Shown in pieces: positions 53,901 through 64,000 of a stretch of 64,000 nucleotides of DNA. Origin of the DNA: Actinernus sp. WN-2022 (taxonomy: Eukaryota; Cnidaria; Anthozoa; Actiniaria; Actinernidae); the NCBI GenBank assembly GCA_030867875.1, contig JAOWCC010001501.1:27920792-27984791 (forward strand), read 5' to 3'. Each line of letters opens with the position of its first letter. The first letter of the stretch is position 1. The position numbers and the translations under genes are program-made. Under the pieces are notes generated by a model. That model made no database searches. It saw only the letters and a program-made list of their open reading frames with translations, and was not told the origin of the DNA.

Positions 53901-56900
53901 TCGACACAGGGGATTATATATGGTATTCTACATTATTGGACACTGAGGTCCTTGTATGTAATATTTTGACATAATGTGACTGTACATTTGCTGGACACTT
54001 GGCATCAATTGTCATTGGTGTAAAAGTTGTATGAATTCATGAGTACCGGTATATTAAATATACAACTCTTCAGTGTCTTGTTGCTGTTGATTTTTCAGGT
54101 CTATTTCACAAACGTTGGCAGCGAGAGCACGAGATTTTCAAGCAGCAATATCTTGGTGGATATGAGATGACAGAGGATCAGTGGACACAGGAATGGCGAG
54201 AGATCATTCGACTCATCTCAAATGATGAATACCCTGGCGGTCCAAATGCATTGCAGTACGGCAGCTTGGAGGAAATACATATCTTCGTCCTAGCGAACAT
54301 CCTGCGTAGGACTATAATTGTTCTCTCTGCTGATACCTTAAGAGGAAACTATGATGAATCGCTTTCTCCAATCAACTTTGCTGGCATCTACCTCCCCCTA
54401 AATTGGGATCCAGTAGATTGTGTCAAGACGCCTTTGGTCATTGGGTTTGCGCAAGGCCACTTCACTGCCATTGTCAACTTTGTTGATGGAAAACTGGACC
54501 AAGGAGTAGTCACGGATGGTCTGGATACAGAACAGGTGCATGCTGTTCCACTTGTTAAACACAATGGTGAACCACTACCAGTTCACTTCCTTCTCGAGGA
54601 TGAGGAGGTGCTAAAGGATGGCTTACTGCGACAGTATCTTGACTGCGCAAAAGTCACACACAAAGATCAGGATGGTCATGGCAGGCTTGCTCTTGTAACA
54701 AAGCTACAGGCTATACCATCTCCTGACTGTGTCAAGAACTTAGTCGATGGCTACTTTGCTCGTGCATCTGAGACCTACCAACACATGCTGAATCAAATGA
54801 ACATGGAGCAAGGAGAGAATCGTGATCCATCTCTCTTTATTATGGCTTGTCGTACTGAGGGTTGTACCTACTCGGGGACATCGCAAACCATGTTCCTGTG
54901 CTCAGAGTGCTGGAAGCAACACCTAAGAGACCCTGAAGGACCACCATCGCAGGCTAACCCAGTGCCATCACTCTCAGGACCAATGACATCATCCGGATCA
55001 CCAGGTGTTGAGTTACCACAGCCAGTGCCTCCTCGGATGACTGTACATAAACAGCATCAGCAGCCTATGAACTATCCTCAACCCTTACCCACAAACTCAC
55101 CATCTCACCAGTTACCAACACCTTTATCCCCAAGAGAACAGAAACCTCAAAAATGTGCAACAACAGGGTGCAAGTATAATGCTGCATCAGAAACAGGAAA
55201 CTGGTGCTCGAGATGTTATGAATCTGAAAGGAATGCTGAAGAACTAGCAGCAAGCATCAACCATTTGAACATTCGAGCCAAGCGATGTGCCAACAGTGTC
55301 AATGGATGTAAGTTTTATGGGCTGCCAGCTCAACACGATCTGTGTTCCAGGTGTTATCGCAGGTTCTGCATCAAGATGGAGACAACCCATGGAGGAAACA
55401 CTACTGCAGTGCCACCCCTACCAAGTAGACCCTTAGTACCCCAACGCAACAAGTGTCAGATGCCAAACTGTGTACGTCCAGGGGTGCCAGAGCTGTATGG
55501 CAGATGTGTTGAATGCTACAGTGACTGCATCAGAGCATTTATAAATTCAGAGGAAAGGTAGGTGAAAAGTTAAAGGCATGTTCACCTAATGTTAACTTCC
55601 TGTTCCGTTGCCTTTTCTAGGTGTACCGTTCCTTATCTTAAACACGAAGTTCCTGAGTACCTCCTCTGTTCATGCCTTTGAAACTCGAAATTTGAAATTC
55701 AAAGAACATTTTAGCAAGTGAGCATATCAGTCTCACCTTTAAAATGTTTGATTTTTAAGGTTAACATTAAACGAAACATACAAAAAGTGACCAGGGTGAA
55801 GATGCAGTAATTGTTTATTAATAGTTGCCAATGGTACATGTATTTCATAACTGTTTGCGAACTCTGTAGCCCTTAAAATTACTCTGAAGTTTAACATTCT
55901 TGTGTTTGATTTGAATTTCGCGCGATAAGCAGTCAGTAGGGAGCACTCAAGTAGAGCATCACAGAGATGTTCACTACACAAAGGCCGAGTGACTAGTGAA
56001 GGTGGCAAACAACTGGGCTCCCGGCCCCTTTTTATATTGGAACTTCGTGTTCAACACTTAAATTTCTCGCCTTATCTCTAGGCAGGTTTTGTAGGCTTAT
56101 ATTACACAAAACGTATCACAGTAAGAAATTTCTAGTAAGAGCAATCACGTCATACATCTCTCAGATAATTTTGTGTTTTTGTATATTTGGATGTTGTTGT
56201 ATTTAACCTTGCTCGATTCTTATTGTTAATCCAGTTATCTGCTTTATTACTTTATATTTATAGCACCGTGAATATGAACTACCGTTCAGCTACGAGATCA
56301 ACTTCTCCATCGCCAAGGCCTGCCAGTTCTCCTTCACCCGGAGATCCCACGTCTTCACCATCACATCCACCTAAGAAAGGCAACATCTGTGCTACTCCTG
56401 GATGTCTGAATGACAAAGATCCACAGCTGCAAGAGCTTTGTTCGGAATGCTTTCCGAAGAGACCAGGAATGCATCTTCATCAGACTGCAACGTTTCCAAT
56501 GTCAACTGGTGCCACAGGATTGCAAATAGTTGCAAGTGTTGCTCAACATACGACTTCACTTTTACCTGAAGCAGCGACGCAGTGTACTGCAACAAAAACA
56601 GTAATGTCACCATCTGTTTCTTCACCATTCCTCAAGGAGGAAGGCCAGAGGGTTGTACCTGCCCTACTGACAGCATTTGGTCATAGCAGCATTTACTGCT
56701 CTTCTCCCGAATGTATTAGCCCAGTTGGAAGTGGTACTGGCCAAAGATATTGCCCACGTTGTTTCTATGAGAATCACCGAGAAGCAACAGCTGCCCTCCC
56801 CTCCCCTCAGCAGTTACAGCCGCAGTTAGCTGCCACAGGTGTAAAATGCCAGGGTACGTTACTTAACCTTTCTACATCTGGGGTTGTGGAACCAAGAGAA

Positions 56901-59900
56901 GAACATTTCCAGGGTGCAGCGAGTGTAGGACGAGTCCAGGAACGGCCTCCACCTCTAATTATTCCACACCCTACCGTGAGTACATCCACATCGGGCAATG
57001 CTGCCAATCCAAGTGCACCCCCAGTAATCACCCCTGGGTATAATAGTAGCCATCACTCGGGAATCAAATGTGCTACACCTAACTGCACCTTCTACGGGGA
57101 AGCTGAGAAGAATTTTCTGTGCTCAAATTGTTATAACAAGAACATGGCAGAGTGGCAGAAGTTAAGCCACATTGTACAGTTACCAGTTACCCCACTCACA
57201 GCAGCACCAGTGCTCCAGTATGCCCCACCCTTAAAGCAAGTTGCTGCAACAGTGCCAAACGAGCCAGTATGCGCCATAAACACGTGCTCCCACCCTGCAG
57301 CTCCAGGACTTAACGACTTGTGTGAAAACTGTTACCATACAGCTGTCCATGATGAGGCAGAATGGCATACACAACAGGCCAATAGAGCAGCAGCTGGGCA
57401 CACTGCACCAGTCAGAGCACGACAGCTCGAACAGGTATGCCGTGTTAGACTTTCTCGAGGTCCGTCGCCCTTTCTTTTTTGCGATTTCAGTTGGCGCGGG
57501 ATGAGGGACGTTTCATCCTTGTTTAGCATCAGAATTACCATTGAATTTTTCAGTTGGTGAAAAAATTAGTTAACAGCAGCCAGTCAAAAGAGCTTTGGTA
57601 TACACCTGTCAATCATTTATGTCTAATAGTTGTAAATTCGCGTTAAAACTGCCAAAGTGCGTCACTATCTGCCTAGCTCTCCTGTCTGGTCACGCCTCCA
57701 AGAAACATCAGACGTGATCTCGGCGATTTTTTTGGCGCGAAACAAAATCGAATCCCTACAAGTCGACCACTCGCGACTTGTTCTCTCACCTGTCGCTGGG
57801 GATAAGACTGGTCGACTTGTATCAAGTGTACGTGTAGATTAGTGTGCGCCGCATGCTATGGTGATTGGTCCTCCTCTCCCAATGGCTTCAAAGTACGCAC
57901 GTGTAGCATCTGTGATTCAGTTTGTTGAATGTTTATTTGGGACCAAGCATGTTGGATTTTAGTTCGATCCATACGATTTTTAGTTTTAAGAATATGAATT
58001 ATTCTTTTTTATGTACGAAAAAATGCGGAAGCGATGATACTACATTGTCAGTACCACATAACGACCACATTGAATCCACGTAGAATAAACAGACAGTATT
58101 TTTTACCCATGCAATCTCTTCCTGTGACCCTCCAATGCGAGGTTCTTTACTCAAAAACTATTATTTCATTATTTCATGTCAAAAATCGTCCTGCTGGATG
58201 AAGGTGTATTTGGGAGCTGGAGTGGTAAGCGCTTCGCCTCTCATCGCTGTGTAGTTGAGTTTTGTCGCCCTTGCTCCGAGGGTTTTTCTCCGGGTTCTCC
58301 GGTTTTCCTCCCTCCATATAAACCAACACGCTAAATTCCAATTCGAACTGTGGTTTAATTAGCCGGATCCTGACTTTGATCAGCCCTATGGGTGGTTTAG
58401 GGTCGCGTTAAATATTCAGTGTTTCAAAATATTCCTATTCAGTGTTTCGTTCAATTGTATATTTACTTGCAGTCTTGTAATGTTTACATGTTGTTTTATC
58501 ATTCATCTTGGCAGAGATCAAGACCAACGTATCAGCCCCCTTCAGAAGTTGTTCCTCGTCGCTCCGCCATTCAGAGCAGGCGAGTAATACAACCAAGTGC
58601 AACAAAAGCCACAAAGCCCCACATTTCAACCTTCGTTAACACTGGGGCACCCTGTAAATCTATGGGCTGCCTTAGGTTTGGGACCCCTGAGAAGGATGGG
58701 CTCTGCGAAGACTGCTTTGAAAAATTCCAACGACAGCAATCCAAGGTCCCAAGGTCCCCCGTGCCTCCTCATACAACATCACTCTTCGCTTATAGACCTC
58801 AAGGAAGATTTCCCCTTAGAACACAGGCCCCTATCGTTACGACAGCGCAAAATCGCCAAGGATCCGTGACGGCAACAACATTTAGTGCCCAGGGGCCAGT
58901 TCAGGTGTCACAGTTTCAGAATGTCCTTCCGCTTGGTGCAGGGACTGGTGCTCAGATAAGGAAATGCATACAACAAGGCTGTAACATGTATGGTTCTCCT
59001 GAGACCGGTGGATTCTGTTCAAAGTGTTTTTATGAGTCGACAATGTCCAGTTATCCTGAGTCCATTCCAGGTACGTTTCATATATTATTCCGGACTTACA
59101 AAAATATTATATTTTACCATTAGACTCCCCCATCCGGAATTCTGATAGGTTAATTCACCTGCAAATAACTGACAGCAAATAACGGTCTGAGCATGCGCAG
59201 TCGTGATAATTCAAAATTTGCTACAATTAACGGTCTGAGCATGCGCAGTCGTGATAATTCAAAATTTGCTACAAATAACGGTCTGAGCATGCGCAGTCGT
59301 GATAATTCAATATTTGCTACAAGTAACGGTCTGAGCATGCGCAGTCGTGATAATTCAATATTTGCTACAAATAACGGTCTGAGCATGCGCAGTCGTGATA
59401 ATTCAATATTTGCTACAAGTAACGGTCTGAGCATGCGCAGTCGTGATAATTCAAAATTTGCTACAAATAACGGTCTGAGCATGCGCAGTCGTGATAATTC
59501 AATATTTGCTGCAAATAACGGTCTGAGTATGCACACTTCTGACCACTCCGTTTGGTAAACAAGGCAAATTGATTTGCAGAGTTGTTAGTGACTCGAAGTT
59601 CCAGTTTGAAACTCTGTTGGTAAAGTTATATTTTGTGCAATGATGAAACAATTTATTGAACTCGACTTTTGCAAAATATGATTAGTTCGCGTCTCGCTCT
59701 CAGTTATTTGCCGATGTCGTAGGCAGACAACTGACAGCTCGCCAATAACAAATCATAATATTTTGTTCAGCCTCGTCCAATAATTACTGATTGTTCTGCA
59801 ATAAACTGGAATGTTTATTGGAAGTAGAAAAACTTTCATACAACAAAACCCCCGACAAAGCAGACTTCATATGAGTGAAAGAAATGCGGCAAGCTGGACC

Positions 59901-60556
59901 GAGATTGACAAACCCAGTAGGTAAACCATTTTAAGATCACGATATGCTGTAACCACGGTAACCATGTTACTATGACAATGCTAACTTAGTACATTATGAT
60001 TGGATGAGATTGACAAAACCAATAGGGAAGCCACTTCAAGGTACGACATTCTGTAACCATGTCGTTGCTTTGATAACTCTAACTTAGTAACCATGAAATT
60101 GTTGCCTTGTAAATGTTTCTCGATCTGGCACCCATTAAAAACAAGGCTATCATAGGGTAGATATGGATGCTTTTGATAGGAGATTTGAGGTTATAACTAG
60201 AATTAATATAATTATAAAGACTATGTTCTATGAACGTTGTCACTCTCTGCCCAAGAAACTGTTCGTGGGCTGAGCTATACTCTAATCCTGACCTGATTAT
60301 TTTGTCATGCGCAGATACTTCATCCAGTCCTGAAGCGGCAACAAGTAACGTTTCACAGCGTTTGCCTGAGGATGTGCAGTCCGGTGTGACAAGTGGTGTT
60401 GGAATACCGGGCGTTTGCTCAATATCGCACTGCACAAATCTCGCAAACCCCTACCTGAGAAGCCACTGCACTCAGTGCTTTGAGAGACTTTACCCTGAAC
60501 TGGCCAGCAGGGAAGACTACCTTCCGATCAGAATGGCACAACTACACACTAACTAA
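50523..60556 (+). CDS. TNFAIP3-like: A20/TNFAIP3-like OTU deubiquitinase with 11 A20 zinc fingers (5 exons)
   Basis: Exons 50523-50940, 54099-55557, 56264-57434, 58515-59070 and 60315-60556 join in consistent phases (1, 2, 0, 1) to 3846 bases, 1281 aa. The OTU domain spans about residues 95-265: GDGNCLMHAAS holds the catalytic Cys107 (Cys103 in human A20), SLEEIHIFVLANILRR and GIYLPLNW are A20-family blocks, and GHF holds His260 (His256 in human). Eleven C-x4/6-C-x11/12-C-x2-C A20-type zinc fingers begin near residues 390, 492, 536, 592, 668, 771, 895, 962, 1063, 1167 and 1236; human A20 has seven in 790 aa. Linkers are rich in Pro, Ser and Gln. In vertebrates A20 edits ubiquitin on NF-kappaB signalling proteins and restrains inflammation. 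The same role here is inferred from the architecture and from the upstream kappaB site. An AATAAA lies at 60835-60840. Confidence 0.95.
51799..52881. mobile_element. 1083-bp TAGCCTG-family element, perfect 9-bp TSD
   Basis: Termini TAGCCTGAATTTCAGCCGTC and its complement, then inverted GTTCGTTCCTCC and CAGACGTCTC blocks. Flanked by GAATCACTG (51790-51798 and 52882-52890). Nine-base duplication fits Mutator-type elements. Holds an unrecognised 146-codon minus ORF (52038-52478). Lies in A20-like intron 1. Confidence 0.8.
53401..53424 (+). repeat. Poly-G tract, 24 bp
   Basis: Uninterrupted G run in A20-like intron 1. Confidence 0.95.
54099..55557 (+). CDS. TNFAIP3-like: A20-like exon 2: rest of OTU domain, zinc fingers 1-4
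   Basis: Acceptor TTTTTCAG, donor GTAGGT, phases 1 to 2. Encodes LFHKRWQREHEIF, the OTU blocks LQYGSLEEIHIFVLANILRR and GIYLPLNW, and the catalytic His260 in GHF. Four fingers follow: CRTEGC..CSEC, CATTGC..CSRC, CANSVNGC..CSRC (a wider first spacing) and CQMPNC..CVEC. Confidence 0.95.
55640..56052. mobile_element. Dispersed element, copy 2, in A20-like intron 2
   Basis: Inverted ends AACACGAAGTTCC and GGAACTTCGTGTT; shares blocks with 4770-5362. Confidence 0.6.
56264..57434 (+). CDS. TNFAIP3-like: A20-like exon 3: zinc fingers 5-8
   Basis: Acceptor TTTATAG, donor GTATGC. Encodes a Ser/Pro-rich linker and fingers CATPGC..CSEC, CSSPEC..CPRC (12-residue loop), CATPNC..CSNC and CAINTC..CENC. 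The frame stays open 126 bases past the donor; the continuation loses the Pro/Ser/Gln composition and was excluded. Confidence 0.9.
58217..58411 (+). mobile_element. SINE A copy in A20-like intron 3
   Basis: GTGGTAAGCGCTTCGCCTCT then GAGGGTTTTTCTCCGGGTTC and the shared tail. The head is shortened; the B box is degraded. Confidence 0.7.
58515..59070 (+). CDS. TNFAIP3-like: A20-like exon 4: zinc fingers 9-10
   Basis: Acceptor CTTGGCAG, donor GTACGT, phases 0 to 1. Encodes fingers CKSMGCLRFGTPEKDGLC and CIQQGCNMYGSPETGGFC, the latter close to ubiquitin-binding A20 fingers with their YG/FG turn. Confidence 0.92.
59172..59535 (+). repeat. Tandem array, 48-bp unit, about 8 copies, in A20-like intron 4
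   Basis: Unit GGTCTGAGCATGCGCAGTCG then TGATAATTCAAAATTTGCTA. Each unit holds GCATGCGCA, close to the NRF1 core. The period of 48 keeps frames open on both strands; no gene is implied. Confidence 0.9.
59905..60095 (+). repeat. About 100-bp direct duplication
   Basis: GAGATTGACAAA.CCAGTAGG through CTAACTTAGTA is repeated at 60007-60090 with changes. Confidence 0.6.
60315..60556 (+). CDS. TNFAIP3-like: A20-like exon 5: zinc finger 11 and stop
   Basis: Acceptor ATGCGCAG in phase 1; 80 codons including TAA at 60554-60556. The last finger is CSISHC..CTQC, followed by an 18-residue tail after FERLYPE. A C-terminal finger is also the last element in vertebrate A20, where it binds linear ubiquitin. 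Confidence 0.9.
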
Positions 60557-60834
60557 ACTTGAACTCTATTTACTGTTTAGAGTCCTATTACACAGGAAAT
60601 GTTACCTAAAATACATCGATGGGAATTCATCAATGCCCTTGCATCAATGATGGAAAGTGGTATTCTTCCCATCAATGGTTTTGCCTGTGGATGTAAATCT
60701 GCCAGTTCACACTGAATGTTCATAAATTACATTGATGTTTTTTGGAACATTTTCCTGTGTATACTAACCGCATAACATAAAAGGAACAGCAGTAATTTAG
60801 TGCAGGTTTCTCAAATACTGGGAATCAGTAGCAA

Positions 60835-60840
60835 AATAAA
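60835..60840 (+). terminator. Candidate poly(A) signal AATAAA, A20-like gene
   Basis: First AATAAA seen downstream of the stop, about 280 bp away. Confidence 0.4.
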
Positions 60841-61451
60841 GATGTTGCTAACGTTTCTTGATAGAGCAAACCAAAATCTGATACCATATGTTCCTGTTTA
60901 AATACTTAATATTTGTATTTCGTTTGACCAAGTTATCTTTCGTATTTAAGATATGTTGTGCTAATTAGAGCTAACCAGTAATGGTTAAGGGGGCCAACCA
61001 TTTAACTTCTTGGGGGGGGGGGGATTGGTACCACTAGATCACCCACCCCTCCCCTAAGACGTTTTTTGGTTGGCCCCATGCAACACCCGATTAGAACACT
61101 AGCCAAATATGCGAGCCAGGAGCCTCAAGCTATCGTAATGAGGTACAAAATGTACATTGCTGGCCAAAAAGATAAATATATAAAGTAATAACACAATACC
61201 GAGCTACAGTATAATGCGACCAACCCGATATCTAACTGTCAAAATAAAATTGAATGAAAGAAACCAAGAGTGCCAGGCGCAAGAAGCACTATTTTTAAAG
61301 ATAACTCGATACGAAGTTAGATAGGCCGCTAGGGGCTCGGTGTTTTGATAAGTTATAATCTGTATTCTAATAAATGCATCTTTTTGTAGGCTAGTATTAG
61401 TTGTTAGGGAGATCAGCTTTGAGGTCTTTATGTTAAAGATAAGAGATGCGT
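60841..61451. other. No gene recognised; short G tract at 61012-61023
   Basis: Region past the A20-like gene. A GGGGCCAACC word near 60990 is inverted near 61065 (GGTTGGCCCC), suggesting another small foldback. Confidence 0.4.
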
Positions 61452-61735
61452 TAGGCCACTTAGACAACGTATACTAAACTTATTGCAAACCGAAAATAAA
61501 ACATTCCAACTACCATATCCATGTGATTTTCTTCATTCGAAAGACGACTTCAAAACTAGTCCACCATTTTTTCCTTTTACCAGATCGAAGCTCGAGCAAG
61601 TTGCGATGCTATTGTCTTGTACTGGACACTGATTGGATCAAATAACCTCAAGTTGTCAGTATGCTTTGTATTCATTCAGCAATATGATTGGTTCTCGTTG
61701 CCTAAGTGGCCCCGGTAACTAGTCGCACAGTTAAC
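61452..61735. mobile_element. GGCCACTTAGACAA-family MITE, copy 4
   Basis: TAGGCCACTTAGACAACG at the left and CGTTGCCTAAGTGGCCCC at the right. Confidence 0.65.
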
Positions 61736-62216
61736 AATCGCATAGTTCAGTCTGCTAAACATGTCTGAAAGAACGTCATTCGTTGATAAGTTAAACGGTG
61801 TGGTACAGTATGGTATTGTGCGGTATATACCAGAAACAAAATCAGTTAATTCGGAAGTGATTGATTTGGGACTCATTCTTTATCAATTTCTTCTATTCTT
61901 TAAATTATACAATGCTGTAGTTAAACATATATAAAGTGTATGTATTTATCATGGATGGATTGATGAATGATATCTTGCTGGGTCCCCTTGGACGTGTTGC
62001 GATGATCACGTGGACTATTAGGCATTTCATAAACGAACTTATTTCAAGTAAAAAAGAAATCACATCATAATAACGATTGATTAGCTTCGCCATGTAATTA
62101 CAACAACGACAAAATACAAAGTAGAAAAAAAAAACTATTTACAAACAAAGAGATGACCGCAACAGCGGGCCCAAAGACCATTAGTAGTGTGTTGACTGAG
62201 TTAGGACTAATATTAA

Positions 62217-62378
62217 AGTGCAACTAACCCCTTTTGCAATTGTTATACATAATGAAACTTTGAAAGGTTTTGAGTACTTCTGTGAAGAAGTTTTTGGCTT
62301 ACAGAGAATACTCTATGTTCTATGCTTGTTTGAAATGGTGAACATTTGTATAAAAATTGCAAAAGGGTTAGTTTCACT
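62217..62378. mobile_element. 162-bp TTAA-bounded MITE
   Basis: Termini AGTGCAACTAACCCC and GGGTTAGTTTCACT, flanked by TTAA (62213-62216 and 62379-62382). The core GAGTACTTCTGTGAAGAAG matches the foldback at 5806-6231. Confidence 0.75.
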
Positions 62379-62410
62379 TTAACGAAAAAAGAGCTCTCTA
62401 TGGTTTAAAT

Positions 62411-62432
62411 TTGGGGGGGGGGGGGGGGGGGG
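62411..62432 (+). repeat. Poly-G tract
   Basis: About 20 consecutive G. Confidence 0.9.
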
Positions 62433-62656
62433 GCGTCTCCCCAATCATACTGAACTCTTATTTTGTTATTTATTTTTGAAAGCTTGCTATTCAGCTCTTA
62501 TTTACTCAAACATCAAACTCGCTACTGAAACATTAATTAATATTTAGATGTGATTTTTCACATGGTAGGGTTGTTTTCCAGAAATTTTTCAAAATTTATT
62601 TTGAATTTAATTCGATCTATAGCTGATATTACAGTGGCGTCTACGAATAGCAGTTT

Positions 62657-62812
62657 CAGCGGTACTGATCCAAACGCCTCACTTCGATGTAATGAAGCGC
62701 CATTGAAACCATTCTTGCATGACGCCAACATCCTATAAACAAGCACGACTAATTTAGATACACAGTTTGAATAGCGCTTCATTACATCGAACTGAGGCGT
62801 TCGGGTCAATAC
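62657..62812. repeat. Foldback
   Basis: GATCCAAACGCCTCACTTCG and ATGTAATGAAGCGC pair with GCGCTTCATTACATCGAACT and GAGGCGTTCGGGTC. Confidence 0.65.
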
Positions 62813-63300
62813 CAACATTTACACACTCGTTCCCAGACCTTTATCAGTTTACGATGTGGCTGATAAGAAAATAATCCTGATTGGATACTTCGATTCATTG
62901 GCTGCAGTCGTAATTAATTATGTTTTCCCATTTTGACACAACTGAATTGCAAATATGACAATCATACACTACTACAAACTACAATTTACAAAATATTAAA
63001 AGAGATGTATAAAATACAATGTAACAACACTGCATAAAACGTCGGTAACGAATGGGAGAAAAAATACTCTGAGTATTTTACTGAATCGATTTATATTGTT
63101 CTATTTAATCGTTTAGCGTACATCCAGTTAACCAAGTCGTCCGTCCGAACGGACGTTGATATGAGAGACATTTATCGTTTTACGCGAACGACCAGTTTAT
63201 CATTCAAGTTAATGTACTTTTTAGTGTCAACATGTTTTCATTCGGGTTCTTGTTTGCTCTAAATGAATACAGTTTTCAGGTGATTATTGCTTCAAGAAAC

Positions 63301-63669
63301 CACAGGCAGCCCAGACTCGACATATATTTCCCGCTTTTTGGGTTACCTGTGGTATGTTTCATAAGCGATCTCGGAAGAGTTTACATAATTGCTCCTTGTG
63401 AATTCTCTTTTCCGATTCCTACGAAATAAACCTTCAATAATAAAAGATTATTGGCCTAATAAACTGCTTTAGAAGTCCCCAAATCACCCCAAAACCACTC
63501 ACAAAACTTCATTAAGTATCAATCTTTTATTATTGAAGATTTATTTCGTAGGAATCGGAAAAGAGAATTCACAAGGAGCAATTATGTAAACTCTTCCGAG
63601 ATCGCTTATGAAACATACCACAGGTAACTCAAAAAGCGGGAAATATATGTCGAGTCTGGGCTGCCTGTG
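63301..63669. mobile_element. 369-bp near-perfect hairpin element, 7-bp TSD
   Basis: Arms of about 140 bp, nearly identical, ending CACAGGCAGCCCAGACTCGA and its complement. Flanked by AAGAAAC (63294-63300 and 63670-63676). Same family ends as 18225-19186 and 14913-15142. Confidence 0.9.
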
Positions 63670-63744
63670 AAGAAACTGAGTGAATGGCAAGCTCTTGATT
63701 TAACTATTTAAAATAAAACCAAGAGAGTCCAAATGTACGAAGAT

Positions 63745-63972
63745 TCAAAATTTGCTGAGCCCGAGACTTGCTGAGTCCATTCCCCAAAAGCGTTTGTTAT
63801 GTGGAAGTTCCTGGAAGCTATCGTCCCAACAGTAGACTGATTCAAATTGCCACGTATCCAAACAGGTAACTAACAAAAGAGTTGGAAAAAATAATTTGAT
63901 ATGTTTGCTTTTCCTCTTGTCGGCTCGCTGTTGGCCGCAGACGTAGGCCCCAATCCGTGCGATAATTTCCAT
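63745..63972 (-). other. Unrecognised 75-codon ORF at the window edge
   Basis: Open from an ATG at 63972, with four cysteines or so and no family I can name. It could be an exon of a gene outside the window or chance. Confidence 0.15.
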
Positions 63973-64000
63973 TGGGAGTCCGAATTGTCTTAAACAGAGC

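Noticed and set aside
57435..57560. Extension of A20-like exon 3 to the open-frame stop
   Set aside because: A good GTATGC donor lies at 57435 and the next exon restores a finger-bearing frame in phase 0.
59150..59558. Long ORFs on both strands
   Set aside because: By-product of the 48-bp tandem array in an A20-like intron.

Overview
The window looks like nuclear DNA of an anthozoan cnidarian, most likely a stony coral. Reasons: intron-rich animal genes with GT/AG splice sites, an AT-rich background, a very dense load of short inverted-repeat DNA elements, tRNA-derived SINEs and decayed LINE and Ty3/gypsy copies, and a secreted PAN-EGF-C-type lectin of a kind common in corals and anemones. 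The phylum is an inference; no species is claimed.

Three multi-exon genes could be assembled with consistent splice phases. (1) 17817-26860, minus: a 4-exon secreted lectin (signal peptide, PAN/apple-like, EGF-like, C-type lectin domain with an EPN motif; about 266-268 aa). (2) 35749-48160, minus: a 7-exon lambda-crystallin homologue (CRYL1, L-gulonate 3-dehydrogenase family; 324 aa). (3) 50523-60556, plus: a 5-exon A20/TNFAIP3-like ubiquitin-editing protein (OTU deubiquitinase domain plus 11 A20-type zinc fingers; 1281 aa). A fourth, single-exon ORF at 8812-9501 (plus, 229 aa) resembles the coiled coil of TRIM proteins.

CRYL1 and the A20-like gene are divergent. Their predicted untranslated first exons leave a short shared promoter, which holds a perfect palindromic kappaB site (GGGGATTCCCC, 49936-49946). 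A20 is a classical NF-kappaB target and feedback inhibitor in vertebrates, so this is the most attractive regulatory observation here.

Layout: 1-8.7 kb, MITEs, a 32-bp tandem array and a possible Penelope-like remnant with a hammerhead-like core. 8.8-9.5 kb, TRIM-like ORF. 9.5-17.8 kb, inverted-repeat elements, several nested, ending with two TTAA-bounded MITEs that run into the lectin stop codon. 17.8-26.9 kb, lectin gene, its introns full of MITEs, SINEs and a 21-bp CACGTG array. 27-34.9 kb, no gene seen; a roughly 4-kb degenerate minisatellite rich in CACGTG, interrupted by a 1068-bp element. 35.7-48.2 kb, CRYL1, whose second intron holds a Ty3/gypsy remnant split by two LINEs and internally inverted. 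49.5-60.6 kb, A20-like gene. 60.6-64 kb, MITEs including a 369-bp near-perfect hairpin.

All repeat families were recognised by comparing copies inside the window. Superfamily names rest on target-site duplication length and termini and are tentative. No repeat database or homology search was run.
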